Source of the DNA: Bacteroidales bacterium
GTDB lineage: Bacteria; Bacteroidota; Bacteroidia; Bacteroidales; UBA3824
Length of the DNA stretch: 42,672 nucleotides
NCBI GenBank assembly: GCA_017960885.1
Contig: JAGCYI010000168.1
Location: 1-42,672 of the forward strand
Direction of reading: 5' to 3'
This document shows, piece by piece, positions 7,336 through 15,465 of this stretch; the first letter of the stretch is position 1, and the number at the start of each line of letters is the position of its first letter. A program made the position numbers and the translations under genes. The notes under the pieces are model-generated. The model saw only the letters and a program-made list of their open reading frames with translations, searched no databases and was not told the origin of the DNA.

Positions 7336-8724
7336 ATGCTTTACAGAAAATTTGTGCATAGGATTGAGGATTTTTTACTTAACGAGCCTCACAAAATATT
7401 GCTTGTTAACGGTGCACGACAGATTGGGAAATCGTACCTGATAAGATATGTTGGTAAAAAAATATTTCGCAACTATGTAGAAATCAACCTAAAAGAAGAT
7501 TCCGAAGGTATGCGTATTTTTGCCGACGTTAAAACAACCAACGATTTTTATATGCAGTTGGGAGCGTTGGCAGGCAACAGGTTGGGTCGCAAAGAGAATA
7601 CGCTTGTGTTTCTTGATGAGATTCAAAGTTATCCTCATTTGATGACAATGTTGAAATTTTTAAATCAAGAAAGCCGCTACACGTATATAGCGAGTGGTTC
7701 GCAACTTGGCGTAGCCCTTGCACAAACCGCCTCTGTGCCTATTGGAAGCATAGCGATAGATGAAATGTATCCACTTGATTTTGAGGAGTTTCTACTTGCT
7801 ATGGGCTGTGGCGAAGAAACTATCGAAGGTATTCGCCAAAAATTTATCGCAGGTGAGGCTCTCAACGAGTCGCTCCACAATTATATGTTGCAGCAATTCA
7901 AACTTTATCTTCTTGTAGGCGGGATGCCCGAGGCTATCAATAAGTTTTTGGAAAACAGGAATATAGCCCACGTCAGAAATATTCACCGAGATATTCACGC
8001 ACTCTATCGTGTTGACGCTTCGCAGTACGACAAGGATAAAAAACTCGTTATCAGAAAGATATATGATTTGATACCGTCGAATATGGAGAACAAGAAAAAG
8101 CGTATTGTGGTAAAACGAATCGAAACTACGGCGGGGCATAAACAATTCAGCGACTATGCCGATGAGTTTGAATATCTTACAAATTCGGGTATCGTGCTGT
8201 CGGTTCAGGCCATCAGCAATCCAAAATTTCCACTGTTGGAATCTCAAAGCAAAAACCTTTTGAAACTATATTTGAATGATGTCGGGTTGTTGACGTATTT
8301 GCTGTACGGCAACAATATCAATGCTGTTTTGAAAGACGAAAACAGCGTAAACCTTGGTTCTGTTTATGAATCTGTTGTGGCTCAGGAACTTCACTCCCAC
8401 GGATTTCCTCTGCATTATTACGACAACAAGCAAAAAGGCGAAGTAGATTTTCTTGTTGACAACTATACAAATCTTACCGTGCTACCTCTTGAAATCAAAT
8501 CGGGCAAGGATTATACAGTGCATAGTGCGCTTGATAATTTTATAAATACGTCCGACTATAACATTCATAATGCCGTGGTGCTAAGTAATGCCCGCGAAGT
8601 GTATCAAAAAGATGGCATAACCTATCAGCCAATTTACTATTGTATGTTTTATCAGTTGGATAATTCATTGAATAGTAATGATTTTATTATACCAGAAATA
8701 AAACTATCCGAGACAGAGGGATAG
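7336..8724 (+). CDS. AAA-family ATPase with C-terminal DUF4143 domain
   Basis: The protein is 462 aa. An N-terminal P-loop ATPase domain has Walker A GARQIGKS (26-33) and Walker B LVFLDEIQ (90-97). The C-terminal DUF4143 region contains SVYESVVAQEL and a nuclease-like block, GEVDFLVDN followed by LEIKSGKDY. Together these give a D...E-x-K pattern as in PD-(D/E)xK folds, which is known for this family but of unproven activity. Such genes are abundant and variably placed in Bacteroidota genomes; their biological role is not settled. Here it stands alone on the plus strand between cysD and cysN, with its own promoter, three 33-bp-spaced repeats upstream and a strong terminator downstream. That self-contained unit suggests insertion into an ancestral cysDN operon. 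Confidence 0.85.
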   Translation: MLYRKFVHRIEDFLLNEPHKILLVNGARQIGKSYLIRYVGKKIFRNYVEINLKEDSEGMRIFADVKTTNDFYMQLGALAGNRLGRKENTLVFLDEIQSYPHLMTMLKFLNQESRYTYIASGSQLGVALAQTASVPIGSIAIDEMYPLDFEEFLLAMGCGEETIEGIRQKFIAGEALNESLHNYMLQQFKLYLLVGGMPEAINKFLENRNIAHVRNIHRDIHALYRVDASQYDKDKKLVIRKIYDLIPSNMENKKKRIVVKRIETTAGHKQFSDYADEFEYLTNSGIVLSVQAISNPKFPLLESQSKNLLKLYLNDVGLLTYLLYGNNINAVLKDENSVNLGSVYESVVAQELHSHGFPLHYYDNKQKGEVDFLVDNYTNLTVLPLEIKSGKDYTVHSALDNFINTSDYNIHNAVVLSNAREVYQKDGITYQPIYYCMFYQLDNSLNSNDFIIPEIKLSETEG

Positions 8725-8748
8725 GGAATTGTGTAACGTTAAAAAAAC

Positions 8749-8789
8749 AAATCCCGCCGCAGAAAAAATTTTTCCTTGCGGCGGGATTT
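8749..8789. terminator. Bidirectional terminator between the ATPase gene and cysD
   Basis: A perfect 13-bp stem (AAATCCCGCCGCA at 8749-8761, TGCGGCGGGATTT at 8777-8789) with a 15-base loop and flanking A and T runs separates the convergent ATPase gene and cysD. Confidence 0.85.
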
Positions 8790-8806
8790 TACTTTATAAA
8801 AAATTA

Positions 8807-9697
8807 TTAGAAATATCCATTAATTTTCCTATCTTCCATCGCCGTTTCGCTGCGTTTGTCGTCGGCACGACCGCCTCGCTCTGTTACGCGGGTTGCGGCG
8901 GTTTCGGCAATGATGTCTTCGATGGAGTGAGCAGCGGAAAGCGTTAAGCCTGTGCAAGTGATGTCGCCAATGGTGCGGCAGCGGACTTGCTTTTCTACCA
9001 CTTCTTCTTCGGGACGGCGTTTGATGCACGGTTCAGCGGCAAGCCACTGTCCATCACGGAAAAAACATTTGCGGGTGTGGGTGTAATAGAGGCTCGGCAG
9101 CGGAATGTTTTCGCGGTAGATGTACTGCCAAACATCCATTTCGGTCCAATTTGAGATGGGGAACACGCGGAAATGTTCGCCCATATTTTTCTTGCCGTTG
9201 AAGATGTTCCAAAGTTCGGGGCGTTGGTTTTTGGGGTTCCACTGTCCAAATTCGTCGCGGTGCGAAAAAATGCGTTCCTTGGCGCGGGCTTTCTCCTCGT
9301 CGCGGCGTGCTCCGCCTATGCAAGCGTCAAATTTGTATTCCTCAATTGTGTCGAGTAACGTGGTGGTTTGCAGGGCATTGCGCGATGCGTTGTAACCTGT
9401 TTCTTCCTTTACGCGACCGGTGTCGATGCTCTTTTGAACCGAGCCTACAATGAGTTCGGCATTGAGACGTTTTACAAGTTCGTCGCGGTAGTCGAGAGTC
9501 TCTTGAAAATTGTGTCCCGTGTCGATATGCACCAACGGAAACGGCAATTTGGCAGGATAGAACGCCTTGTAAGCCAAGTATGTTACCACAATGGAATCCT
9601 TTCCGCCCGAAAACAATATTGCCGGACGTTGAAACTGCGCAGCCACTTCGCGCAGAATATAAATTGATTCCGCTTCTAATTCGTTGAGATGTGTCAT
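8807..9697 (-). CDS. cysD: Sulfate adenylyltransferase subunit 2 (CysD)
   Basis: CysD is the catalytic subunit of ATP sulfurylase, forming adenosine 5'-phosphosulfate together with CysN. The 296-aa length is typical. The PP-loop motif SGGKDS is at residues 30-35. Further family blocks are HIDTGHNFQET, GGARRDEEKARAKER and the C-terminal VRCRTIGD..CTG...SAA stretch. The ATG at 9697 is the only start that keeps the full N-terminal helix. The gene would normally be followed directly by cysN. Here the strong terminator at 8749-8789 and the ATPase gene intervene. No APS kinase, PAPS reductase or sulfite reductase gene is seen in the window, so the use of the activated sulfate cannot be told. Confidence 0.95.
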   Translation of the reverse strand: MTHLNELEAESIYILREVAAQFQRPAILFSGGKDSIVVTYLAYKAFYPAKLPFPLVHIDTGHNFQETLDYRDELVKRLNAELIVGSVQKSIDTGRVKEETGYNASRNALQTTTLLDTIEEYKFDACIGGARRDEEKARAKERIFSHRDEFGQWNPKNQRPELWNIFNGKKNMGEHFRVFPISNWTEMDVWQYIYRENIPLPSLYYTHTRKCFFRDGQWLAAEPCIKRRPEEEVVEKQVRCRTIGDITCTGLTLSAAHSIEDIIAETAATRVTERGGRADDKRSETAMEDRKINGYF

Positions 9698-9807
9698 TTT
9701 TCAAAACTTTTTATGGGGCAAAATTCGGGATTAGTTTGTTTTTGGAGAAATAATTGGCGGTGGAATAATGCAGCAAATAAAGTGGAGTTTTGCAGTTTTT
9801 ATTGAAA

Positions 9808-10182
9808 TTATTCAAACAAATTCTGTATCTCGTGATACGTATACACCTTTTCCAAAGCGTCGTTGATGTCCATCGGAAGTGCCATTGCGGTAATGCCTTG
9901 TGATTGGATTGTGGACATTGCGCCAGTGCCGATTTTGGATGCTACAATGTATTGACAATCTTTGAATTGCATCACGTTTTTCTGCATTGCCGCTATGGAA
10001 TGTTGACCATCTTGACAAACGGGGTTGACGGTGCGTTTTTCTACAAAAATCCATTCATCTACCAAATATTGGTAAATGTAGAAATCGCACGCCCTACCAA
10101 AGTGGGTATCAACGGTATAGCCGTCGGTAGACGCCACCGCAACCCTGAAAATCGTCTTGTTATGCGTGGGAGAATGTGTCAT
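9808..10182 (-). CDS. NifX/NifB-type dinitrogenase iron-molybdenum cofactor domain protein
   Basis: This 124-aa cytoplasmic protein is essentially one NifX-like domain. Its opening strand FRVAVASTDGYTVDTHFGRACDFYIYQ carries the typical HFGRA signature of proteins that bind FeMo-cofactor precursors such as NifB-co. The frame stays open upstream to 10299, inside the NifB-like gene. The ATG at 10182 is preferred because it gives a family-like N-terminus; it overlaps the upstream gene's 3' end by 23 bases, implying translational coupling. In many bacteria this domain is fused to the C-terminus of NifB; here it is a separate polypeptide. It likely carries the NifB product, though related domains also occur outside nitrogen fixation. 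Confidence 0.8.
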   Translation of the reverse strand: MTHSPTHNKTIFRVAVASTDGYTVDTHFGRACDFYIYQYLVDEWIFVEKRTVNPVCQDGQHSIAAMQKNVMQFKDCQYIVASKIGTGAMSTIQSQGITAMALPMDINDALEKVYTYHEIQNLFE

Positions 10183-11023
10183 TGGTGGCAAAAACTTGTG
10201 TGTAAACTTCCTTTGAAAATTCCGACTTTCCGGGTACGCCCACAGCGTCGGCACGGCAACGGTTGCAATGACGGAAAACTCCAATGAATTTTTCGGCATC
10301 TTTGCGTGCCTGTTCTATCTGAAAACAGTACGGTGCTTTCTCGTCTTTGAGTTCAAATGTAGGTATCAGCGGAATAATGTTGTAAATCGTTGCTCCAAGT
10401 TTTGAAACAGTTTCGGCAATTTTGCCAATGTGGCTGCCGTTGATGCGCGGCACAAGAACGGTGTTTACCTTAACAGTGATTCCACTTGCAGCCACTTTGC
10501 GGATACCTTCCAACTGATTGGCTATTAGAATTTTTGCACCTTCGAGAGCGTCGTATTTTTTGCCGTGGTAGATTACAAATTTGTTGAGTTGCGCCTCAAT
10601 TTCGGGGTCAACGGCGTTGACTGTTACAGTGAGCGAATCTATCTTTGCGTCAATCACCTCGTCGGCTTTTTCGTTGAGGAGCAATCCATTGGTACTCATA
10701 CATTTAAGCAACTGCGGAAACTCTTTCCCCACAAGGCGGAAGGTCTCTAATGCTGCATTTGTGGCAAGAGTATCGCCCGGACCTGCAATGCCCGCTACAC
10801 GTATTTGTGGACAGAGTTTCAACGCTTTTTTGAGTACGTCGATACTCTGTTCGGGAGTGATGACCTTAGCCGTAACGCCCGGACGATTTTCGGTGTCGTT
10901 TAAAACCCTGTGGCAGAATCGGCAACCGATATTGCACGCAGGACTTACCGGCAGGTGAATACGTCCGAGGTTGTTGGCATTTGGTCCAAAACAAGGGTGA
11001 TTATTTGAAAGTTCTTTATTCAT
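10160..11023 (-). CDS. nifB: NifB-type radical SAM protein (nitrogenase cofactor biosynthesis)
   Basis: NifB joins [Fe4S4] units and inserts a carbide carbon from SAM to make NifB-co, the core of nitrogenase FeMo-co. The 287-aa protein has the radical SAM cysteines C30, C34 and C37 in CNIGCRFCHR. It also has the upstream HPCF (C11), the NRPGVT segment after the cluster loop, a GIAGPGD block, and the C-terminal HCNRCRADAVG with C253 and C256, as in NifB. It lacks the C-terminal NifX domain, matching the short NifB form. That domain is encoded by the next, overlapping gene. A -7-like TACTTTTG lies at 11056-11063 on the minus strand. No nifHDK or nifEN is visible, so diazotrophy is an inference. 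A divergent NifB homologue with another cofactor role remains possible. Confidence 0.85.
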   Translation of the reverse strand: MNKELSNNHPCFGPNANNLGRIHLPVSPACNIGCRFCHRVLNDTENRPGVTAKVITPEQSIDVLKKALKLCPQIRVAGIAGPGDTLATNAALETFRLVGKEFPQLLKCMSTNGLLLNEKADEVIDAKIDSLTVTVNAVDPEIEAQLNKFVIYHGKKYDALEGAKILIANQLEGIRKVAASGITVKVNTVLVPRINGSHIGKIAETVSKLGATIYNIIPLIPTFELKDEKAPYCFQIEQARKDAEKFIGVFRHCNRCRADAVGVPGKSEFSKEVYTQVFATNDTFSHA

Positions 11024-11055
11024 TTTCTTCTGTTTTGATTTGATTTATCACAGCA

Positions 11056-11063
11056 CAAAAGTA
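11056..11063 (-). promoter_or_regulatory. Possible -7 element of the nifB gene
   Basis: TACTTTTG on the minus strand fits TAnnTTTG and lies 32 bases before the nifB ATG. The nearest upstream TTTG is 25 bases away, longer than usual, so the promoter call is tentative. Confidence 0.35.
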
Positions 11064-11373
11064 GAAACTGTGGAAAAAATCGCCTAAACAAACAACAATT
11101 AAGGAAAATATATCTAAATATGCCATAATTTATAGAAGTTTTTATTCAAGAACAATCGTCTTAGGTATTAACAAACAGAAAAAAAGCCTTACCAATGCAA
11201 CGCCCATTCTTTCCAAACAAAATAATAAACGGTTAGTACCACAATATGAGTGAGGGGCAGAACAACAGCCTTCTCAATGGAACAAAATTTGATATCAACT
11301 ATAAAAAAAGAAAATATATAAAGTGTATCTCCTTCAAAATAAATAAAAAGGATGATCGTGCAAAGAAACTCTA
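11064..11373. other. Gene-free AT-rich stretch between nifB and leuA
   Basis: Between the two divergent genes I see no convincing gene, repeat or structured RNA. A lysine-rich frame (11246-11452) overlaps the leuA promoter and start and is not credible. The stretch probably holds the upstream control regions of nifB and leuA. Confidence 0.5.
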
Positions 11374-11405
11374 TTTGTTTAAATATCGGATAGTTTTTAA
11401 CTTTG
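11374..11405 (+). promoter_or_regulatory. Promoter of leuA
   Basis: TTTG (11374-11377), a 20-base spacer and TAACTTTG (11398-11405) match the Bacteroidota consensus. Only 19 bases separate the -7 element from the ATG at 11425, so the leader is very short and leaves no room for a leucine attenuator. Confidence 0.6.
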
Positions 11406-11424
11406 CACCATTAAAAAATAAAAA

Positions 11425-12930
11425 ATGCAAAGCAACAAAATATACATATTAGACACCACGCTCCGCGACGGTGAACAAGTGCCCGGCTGCCAGCTCAACA
11501 CCGTGGAAAAAATACAAGTGGCGCAACAGCTCGAGCAACTCGGCGTCGACATCATTGAAGCGGGATTCCCTGTATCAAGTCCTGGTGACTTTAATTCTGT
11601 GGTAGAGATTTCAAAATCGGTAACGTGGCCAATAATCTGCGCACTTACACGCGCCATCGAAAAAGATATAACCATAGCAGCCGAGGCTCTAAAATACGCC
11701 AAGCACAAGCGCATACATACCGGCATAGGCACATCCGACAACCATATAAAGTATAAATTTAATTCTAATCGCGAGGAGATTCTCGAAACGGCTGTCCGTG
11801 CGGTAAAATATGCTAAAACCTTTGTGGAAGATGTGGAGTTCTACGCCGAAGACGCAGGTCGCACCGACAACGAATACCTTGCCCGTGTGATAGAGGCGGC
11901 AATAAAGGCGGGCGCCACTGTGGTGAACATTCCCGACACCAACGGATACTGTCTGCCGCAGCAGTTTGGCGACAAGATCAAGTACCTGTTTGAAAACGTA
12001 AAGGGCATAGACAAAGTGGTGGTTTCGTGCCACTGCCACGACGACCTTGGAATGGCCACAGCCAACACTATGGAGGCTATACTGAACGGTGTGCGCCAGG
12101 TGGAGGTAACAATCAACGGCATAGGCGAACGCGCAGGCAACACCGCCTTGGAGGAGATTGCGATGATTCTAAAATGTCACCCCTACCTCGACCTACAGAC
12201 CAACATCAACACTCAGAAAATCTATCCCACAAGCCGAATGGTGTCGAGCCTTATGAACATGCCCGTGCAGCCCAACAAGGCTATTGTGGGACGCAACGCC
12301 TTTGCCCATTCGTCGGGAATACATCAGGACGGAATGCTTAAAAACAAAAGCACCTACGAGATAATTGACCCCAACGATGTGGGTATCGACGACAACTCGA
12401 TAGTGCTCACAGCACGCAGCGGAAGAGCGGCGCTGAAACACCGTTTCTCATCGCTCGGCATCAAGTACGAAAACGAACAGTTAGACAACATCTATCAGAA
12501 GTTTTTGCAACTTGCCGACAAAAAGAAAGAAATCAACAACGACGACCTAATGATACTTGCCGGCATCGACCGCAAGCACAATCACCATATTAAATTAGAG
12601 TTTTTGCAGTTTACATCGGGTTTTGGCATAAAACCCGTGGCAAGTATAGGACTAAATATAGCAGGGGAAAAATTTGAAGCTTGCGCCACAGGCAACGGAC
12701 CGGTTGACGCCGCCATCAACGCAATAAAAAAAATATTATCGAACAGGCAGATGCAGATGAAAGAACTTACGATACAGAGCATCAACAAGGGCAGCGACGA
12801 CATCTGCAAGGTGCATATACAGGTGGAAAACGAGGGACGGCTATACTATGGATTCAGCGCCAACACCGATGTGGTGGTGGCCACCGTTGAGGCTTACTTA
12901 GACTGTATCAACAAATTTGTAAGTCATTAA
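11425..12930 (+). CDS. leuA: 2-isopropylmalate synthase (LeuA)
   Basis: LeuA condenses acetyl-CoA with 2-oxoisovalerate, the committed step of leucine synthesis. The 501-aa protein has the catalytic TIM barrel with [10 protein letters not shown] (9-18), the metal-ligand segment HCHDDLG and [11 protein letters not shown]-terminal regulatory LeuA dimer domain follows (about 370-501, with [26 protein letters not shown] split across its strands), where leucine feedback acts. The full-length architecture separates it from homocitrate synthase (NifV), which lacks this domain; I considered NifV because of the nearby nifB. The gene stands alone, with its own promoter and no other leu genes in the window. 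Confidence 0.92.
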   Translation: MQSNKIYILDTTLRDGEQVPGCQLNTVEKIQVAQQLEQLGVDIIEAGFPVSSPGDFNSVVEISKSVTWPIICALTRAIEKDITIAAEALKYAKHKRIHTGIGTSDNHIKYKFNSNREEILETAVRAVKYAKTFVEDVEFYAEDAGRTDNEYLARVIEAAIKAGATVVNIPDTNGYCLPQQFGDKIKYLFENVKGIDKVVVSCHCHDDLGMATANTMEAILNGVRQVEVTINGIGERAGNTALEEIAMILKCHPYLDLQTNINTQKIYPTSRMVSSLMNMPVQPNKAIVGRNAFAHSSGIHQDGMLKNKSTYEIIDPNDVGIDDNSIVLTARSGRAALKHRFSSLGIKYENEQLDNIYQKFLQLADKKKEINNDDLMILAGIDRKHNHHIKLEFLQFTSGFGIKPVASIGLNIAGEKFEACATGNGPVDAAINAIKKILSNRQMQMKELTIQSINKGSDDICKVHIQVENEGRLYYGFSANTDVVVATVEAYLDCINKFVSH

Positions 12931-12987
12931 ACAAATATAGACACGACAACAGGTACGGCTACACCACACCTACCACCGTGCAATATC

Positions 12988-13006
12988 AAAGCAGCCGCAC
13001 TGCTTT
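12988..13006. terminator. Small hairpin between leuA and siaC-like gene
   Basis: AAAGCAG and CTGCTTT arms (12988-12994, 13000-13006) around a CCGCA loop lie between two convergent genes and overlap the siaC-like stop codon. The stem is short and the T tract poor, so it is at best a weak terminator. Confidence 0.4.
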
Positions 13007-13385
13007 AGAATGTCTTCATATTAATTTTCAGACCGGTATCAGAAATATAATCTTGAATAGCCTCTTCGAGGTCGAGATCTTCGTTGTCGTAATACCAGTT
13101 AACTGTTACCTTTCCGCCATCGGAGTCATATTTCTTTATAATCTTAAATATATCGAGCAGGCTTTTTGTGGAGCTCGTGTTGAAATATGTCAACTTGCAG
13201 TTGAATGTGAGCGGAAGACCGGTTTGCGTATATTCCCTAATCCAATTGATTAAGGGCGCATAAAATACGTTCGTCTCTTCAAGAAACGATTCTCCGGAAA
13301 TTTCGCATACGCCATTCTGATAGTTGAAATCCACAGTCGGAACAAAATAGCCGTCGTGCGACCCTGAAATATGAATGTTTTCCAT
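13005..13385 (-). CDS. SiaC-family regulatory phosphoprotein (DUF1987)
   Basis: The 126-aa protein matches the DUF1987/SiaC family. In Pseudomonas aeruginosa, SiaC is phosphorylated by the kinase SiaB and dephosphorylated by the PP2C-like phosphatase SiaA; unphosphorylated SiaC activates the diguanylate cyclase SiaD. The conserved block LTYFNTSSTKSLLDIF (65-80) includes Thr70, in the place of the phosphorylated threonine of SiaC. The next gene upstream on the same strand (13531-15324) encodes a SpoIIE/PP2C phosphatase, the expected partner. It has a well-placed promoter of its own (13438-13469). No SiaB-like kinase or GGDEF protein is visible here. Family is clear; the output pathway in this organism is unknown. 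Confidence 0.85.
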   Translation of the reverse strand: MENIHISGSHDGYFVPTVDFNYQNGVCEISGESFLEETNVFYAPLINWIREYTQTGLPLTFNCKLTYFNTSSTKSLLDIFKIIKKYDSDGGKVTVNWYYDNEDLDLEEAIQDYISDTGLKINMKTF

Positions 13386-13437
13386 GTCCTATTATATTTA
13401 TTTATCGCTTTCTAAGGTTCACCTGTAATTATTTTTG

Positions 13438-13469
13438 CAAATTTATGTTTTCTTAACGAAGTACACAAA
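13438..13469 (-). promoter_or_regulatory. Promoter of the siaC-like gene
   Basis: On the minus strand TTTG (13469-13466), a 20-base spacer and TAAATTTG (13445-13438) match the consensus. It lies between the phosphatase gene stop and the siaC-like ATG at 13385, so the small gene can be transcribed separately. Confidence 0.6.
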
Positions 13470-13530
13470 TTTTACAATGCAAATATAAATTTTGTTTGGC
13501 AAAAAATCAATAGCCAAAAGCATTTTTTTT

Positions 13531-15324
13531 CTAAATTTCCAAACCTAATACGCAAACATCGTCAATTTGCACCATATCTTGCTTCCAATCCCTAAATGCG
13601 GACTCCAATTTATCATATTGTCGAAGCACCGGCAGGTGGCTTGTTTCGGCAAGAAGTTTCTTAAAACGAGCAAGTTTGAACTTTTCGAATTTCGGTCCGC
13701 CAAACTGGTCGGCGTATCCGTCGGAAAAGAGATATATACGGTCGCCTTTCTTTACTTCGATATACTGGTCGGTAAAATCGAGCTCCTTGGCGTGTATGCC
13801 CACAGGACATTTTTCGGGATTAAGGATAGAGAGCTGTCCCGCCCTAACCCAAAACATTGGGTTGTAAGCTCCTGAATAATTTATTGTGCCCTGCTCCATA
13901 TCCCATACGCACATTGCCATGTCCATTCCGTCTTTTGCCTCCTCCTCGTTGTCGCCGCTCTGTCCAAGGTTGAGCTTCACCGAAATACGCATCTGCTCCA
14001 ATATCTCCGACGCCTTGATAATATGCTGCTGACCCACTATCTGGTTTAGAAGCGAGATTCCAAGCATACTCATAAATGCGCCAGGAACACTGTGTCCGGT
14101 ACAGTCGCCCACTGTAAACACAAACTTAGAGCCCACCTGATGACCCCAATAAAAGTCGCCACTTACTATATCCTTTGGCAGATACAAGATAAAGTATCCC
14201 GACAAAAGGCTCGAATAGTTAGCAAAGTTTCGCAGCAACGACTTCTGAATTTTGCCAGCATAGTTGAGACTGTCGGTGATGTCGCGGTTTTTCTGGTTGA
14301 TAATCTTAAGGTTGGAGTTGATCTCAACATTCTGCTCGGCTATCACCTTGTTGCGCTCGGTGAGGGCAGAGTTGAGTTTTTTCTTCTCGGCATAGCGACG
14401 CCAAAGCAGCAGCAGTATCAGCAACAGCGACACCGACACCGTTATAATAATAGCAATAGTAAGATTGCGGCGTTCGATTTCGCTCTGCTTATGATAAAGC
14501 TCTTCTTCCTTGCGGTCTAACTCTATCAGACTGATAAGCTGGTTTTTGGTAAGGTTGGTGAGTTCCTGACGGTTACGCTCAATAGTGGTGTCGAGTTTTG
14601 CGTTCTCTTCAAGCATCACGGATATAAGAGAATCCTTTACCACAATTGTAGAGTCCAACTCTATAACGCTGTCTTGCAATTCTTTGATATCGTGTCGGAG
14701 TTCGGCGTTGGTGCCTTGCAGATTGTTTTTGATATACTCTGTGGCATCTTTGTATTTGCCTTGATTGTAAGCCATCAAGTAGAGCTGCTCAGCAATGGTC
14801 TCTTCAAAATTTTTATCTTTCAATCTCTTAGCAAGCGACAACGCTTCTTCCATAAACTTCTTGCTCTTTTTGTATCCGCCAGATGGATAGGACATTTTTG
14901 AATAGCACAACCCCAGATTGTAAGCGGCATTGGCTTGCAACCTTATTTGTTTGTGGCTCTTGCGCAAGTTATATTCGGCAAGAAACGACGAAGCGGCTTT
15001 AGAATATTTTTTTATTCGATAAAAATAGTCGCCCTGCACGCTTAAAGCGTCAGCTTTCAAAACGTCAAGTTTGTTTCGTTCAGCAAGTTTGATAGCCGCC
15101 CGGCAATACTCGTCGCACTTGGCGTTCTTGGTGAGCAGATACCTGCGGGCAATGTTTATCTGCAATTTCACCTTCTCGCTGCTGTTCTTAACCTTGGACA
15201 GTTGTTTTTCTAACTTGACAATTTCAGGGTCAATCTTGGCGTAGGCGCATTCCACAAAAGGAATGGTCATTAAAACCAACAGAATAACTATCCTCATGCC
15301 AATATGTTTAAAAAATGTTCTCAA
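13531..15324 (-). CDS. TPR-repeat membrane protein with SpoIIE/PP2C-type serine phosphatase domain
   Basis: The 597-aa protein has a signal peptide (about 1-29, with RIVILLVLMTIPF). A helical TPR-like sensor region with several repeats follows to about 220, then a coiled coil. One membrane helix (LTIAIIITVSVSLLLILLLLW, about 290-312) leads into a second coiled coil and a cytoplasmic SpoIIE phosphatase domain (about 350-597). PP2C metal-site blocks are visible: SGDFYWG, VGDCTGHSVPGAFMSMLG, and late FSDGYADQFGG and QIDDVCVLGLEI segments. A periplasmic input through TPRs to a phosphatase is common in Bacteroidota. The adjacent SiaC-like gene is the probable substrate, giving a SiaA/SiaC-like partner-switch module. 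The periplasmic ligand is unknown. Confidence 0.85.
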   Translation of the reverse strand: MRTFFKHIGMRIVILLVLMTIPFVECAYAKIDPEIVKLEKQLSKVKNSSEKVKLQINIARRYLLTKNAKCDEYCRAAIKLAERNKLDVLKADALSVQGDYFYRIKKYSKAASSFLAEYNLRKSHKQIRLQANAAYNLGLCYSKMSYPSGGYKKSKKFMEEALSLAKRLKDKNFEETIAEQLYLMAYNQGKYKDATEYIKNNLQGTNAELRHDIKELQDSVIELDSTIVVKDSLISVMLEENAKLDTTIERNRQELTNLTKNQLISLIELDRKEEELYHKQSEIERRNLTIAIIITVSVSLLLILLLLWRRYAEKKKLNSALTERNKVIAEQNVEINSNLKIINQKNRDITDSLNYAGKIQKSLLRNFANYSSLLSGYFILYLPKDIVSGDFYWGHQVGSKFVFTVGDCTGHSVPGAFMSMLGISLLNQIVGQQHIIKASEILEQMRISVKLNLGQSGDNEEEAKDGMDMAMCVWDMEQGTINYSGAYNPMFWVRAGQLSILNPEKCPVGIHAKELDFTDQYIEVKKGDRIYLFSDGYADQFGGPKFEKFKLARFKKLLAETSHLPVLRQYDKLESAFRDWKQDMVQIDDVCVLGLEI

Positions 15325-15435
15325 GTTTAAAATTTTTATCCAATTTTATTGTCAAAGTTTTCTACTTACAAAAATCAGCCCAAAAAAATCGAGCGGGCAA
15401 AATTATTTAAAATAACGCATTTTACAAAATATTAC

Positions 15436-15443
15436 TATATTTG
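15436..15443 (+). promoter_or_regulatory. -7 element of the acyl-ACP thioesterase gene
   Basis: TATATTTG fits TAnnTTTG and lies 22 bases before ATG 15466. No clear -33 TTTG is seen. It supports ATG 15466 over the in-frame ATG at 15349, which would lie upstream of the promoter. Confidence 0.5.
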
Positions 15444-15465
15444 TACCAAAATTAGCAAACCACAA

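Noticed and set aside
11246..11452. 68-residue plus-strand open frame before leuA
   Set aside because: Lysine-rich low-complexity translation that spans the leuA promoter and runs into the leuA start.
11425..12930. Homocitrate synthase (NifV) next to nifB
   Set aside because: The protein has the full C-terminal LeuA regulatory domain and a 501-aa length, so leucine synthesis is the better call.
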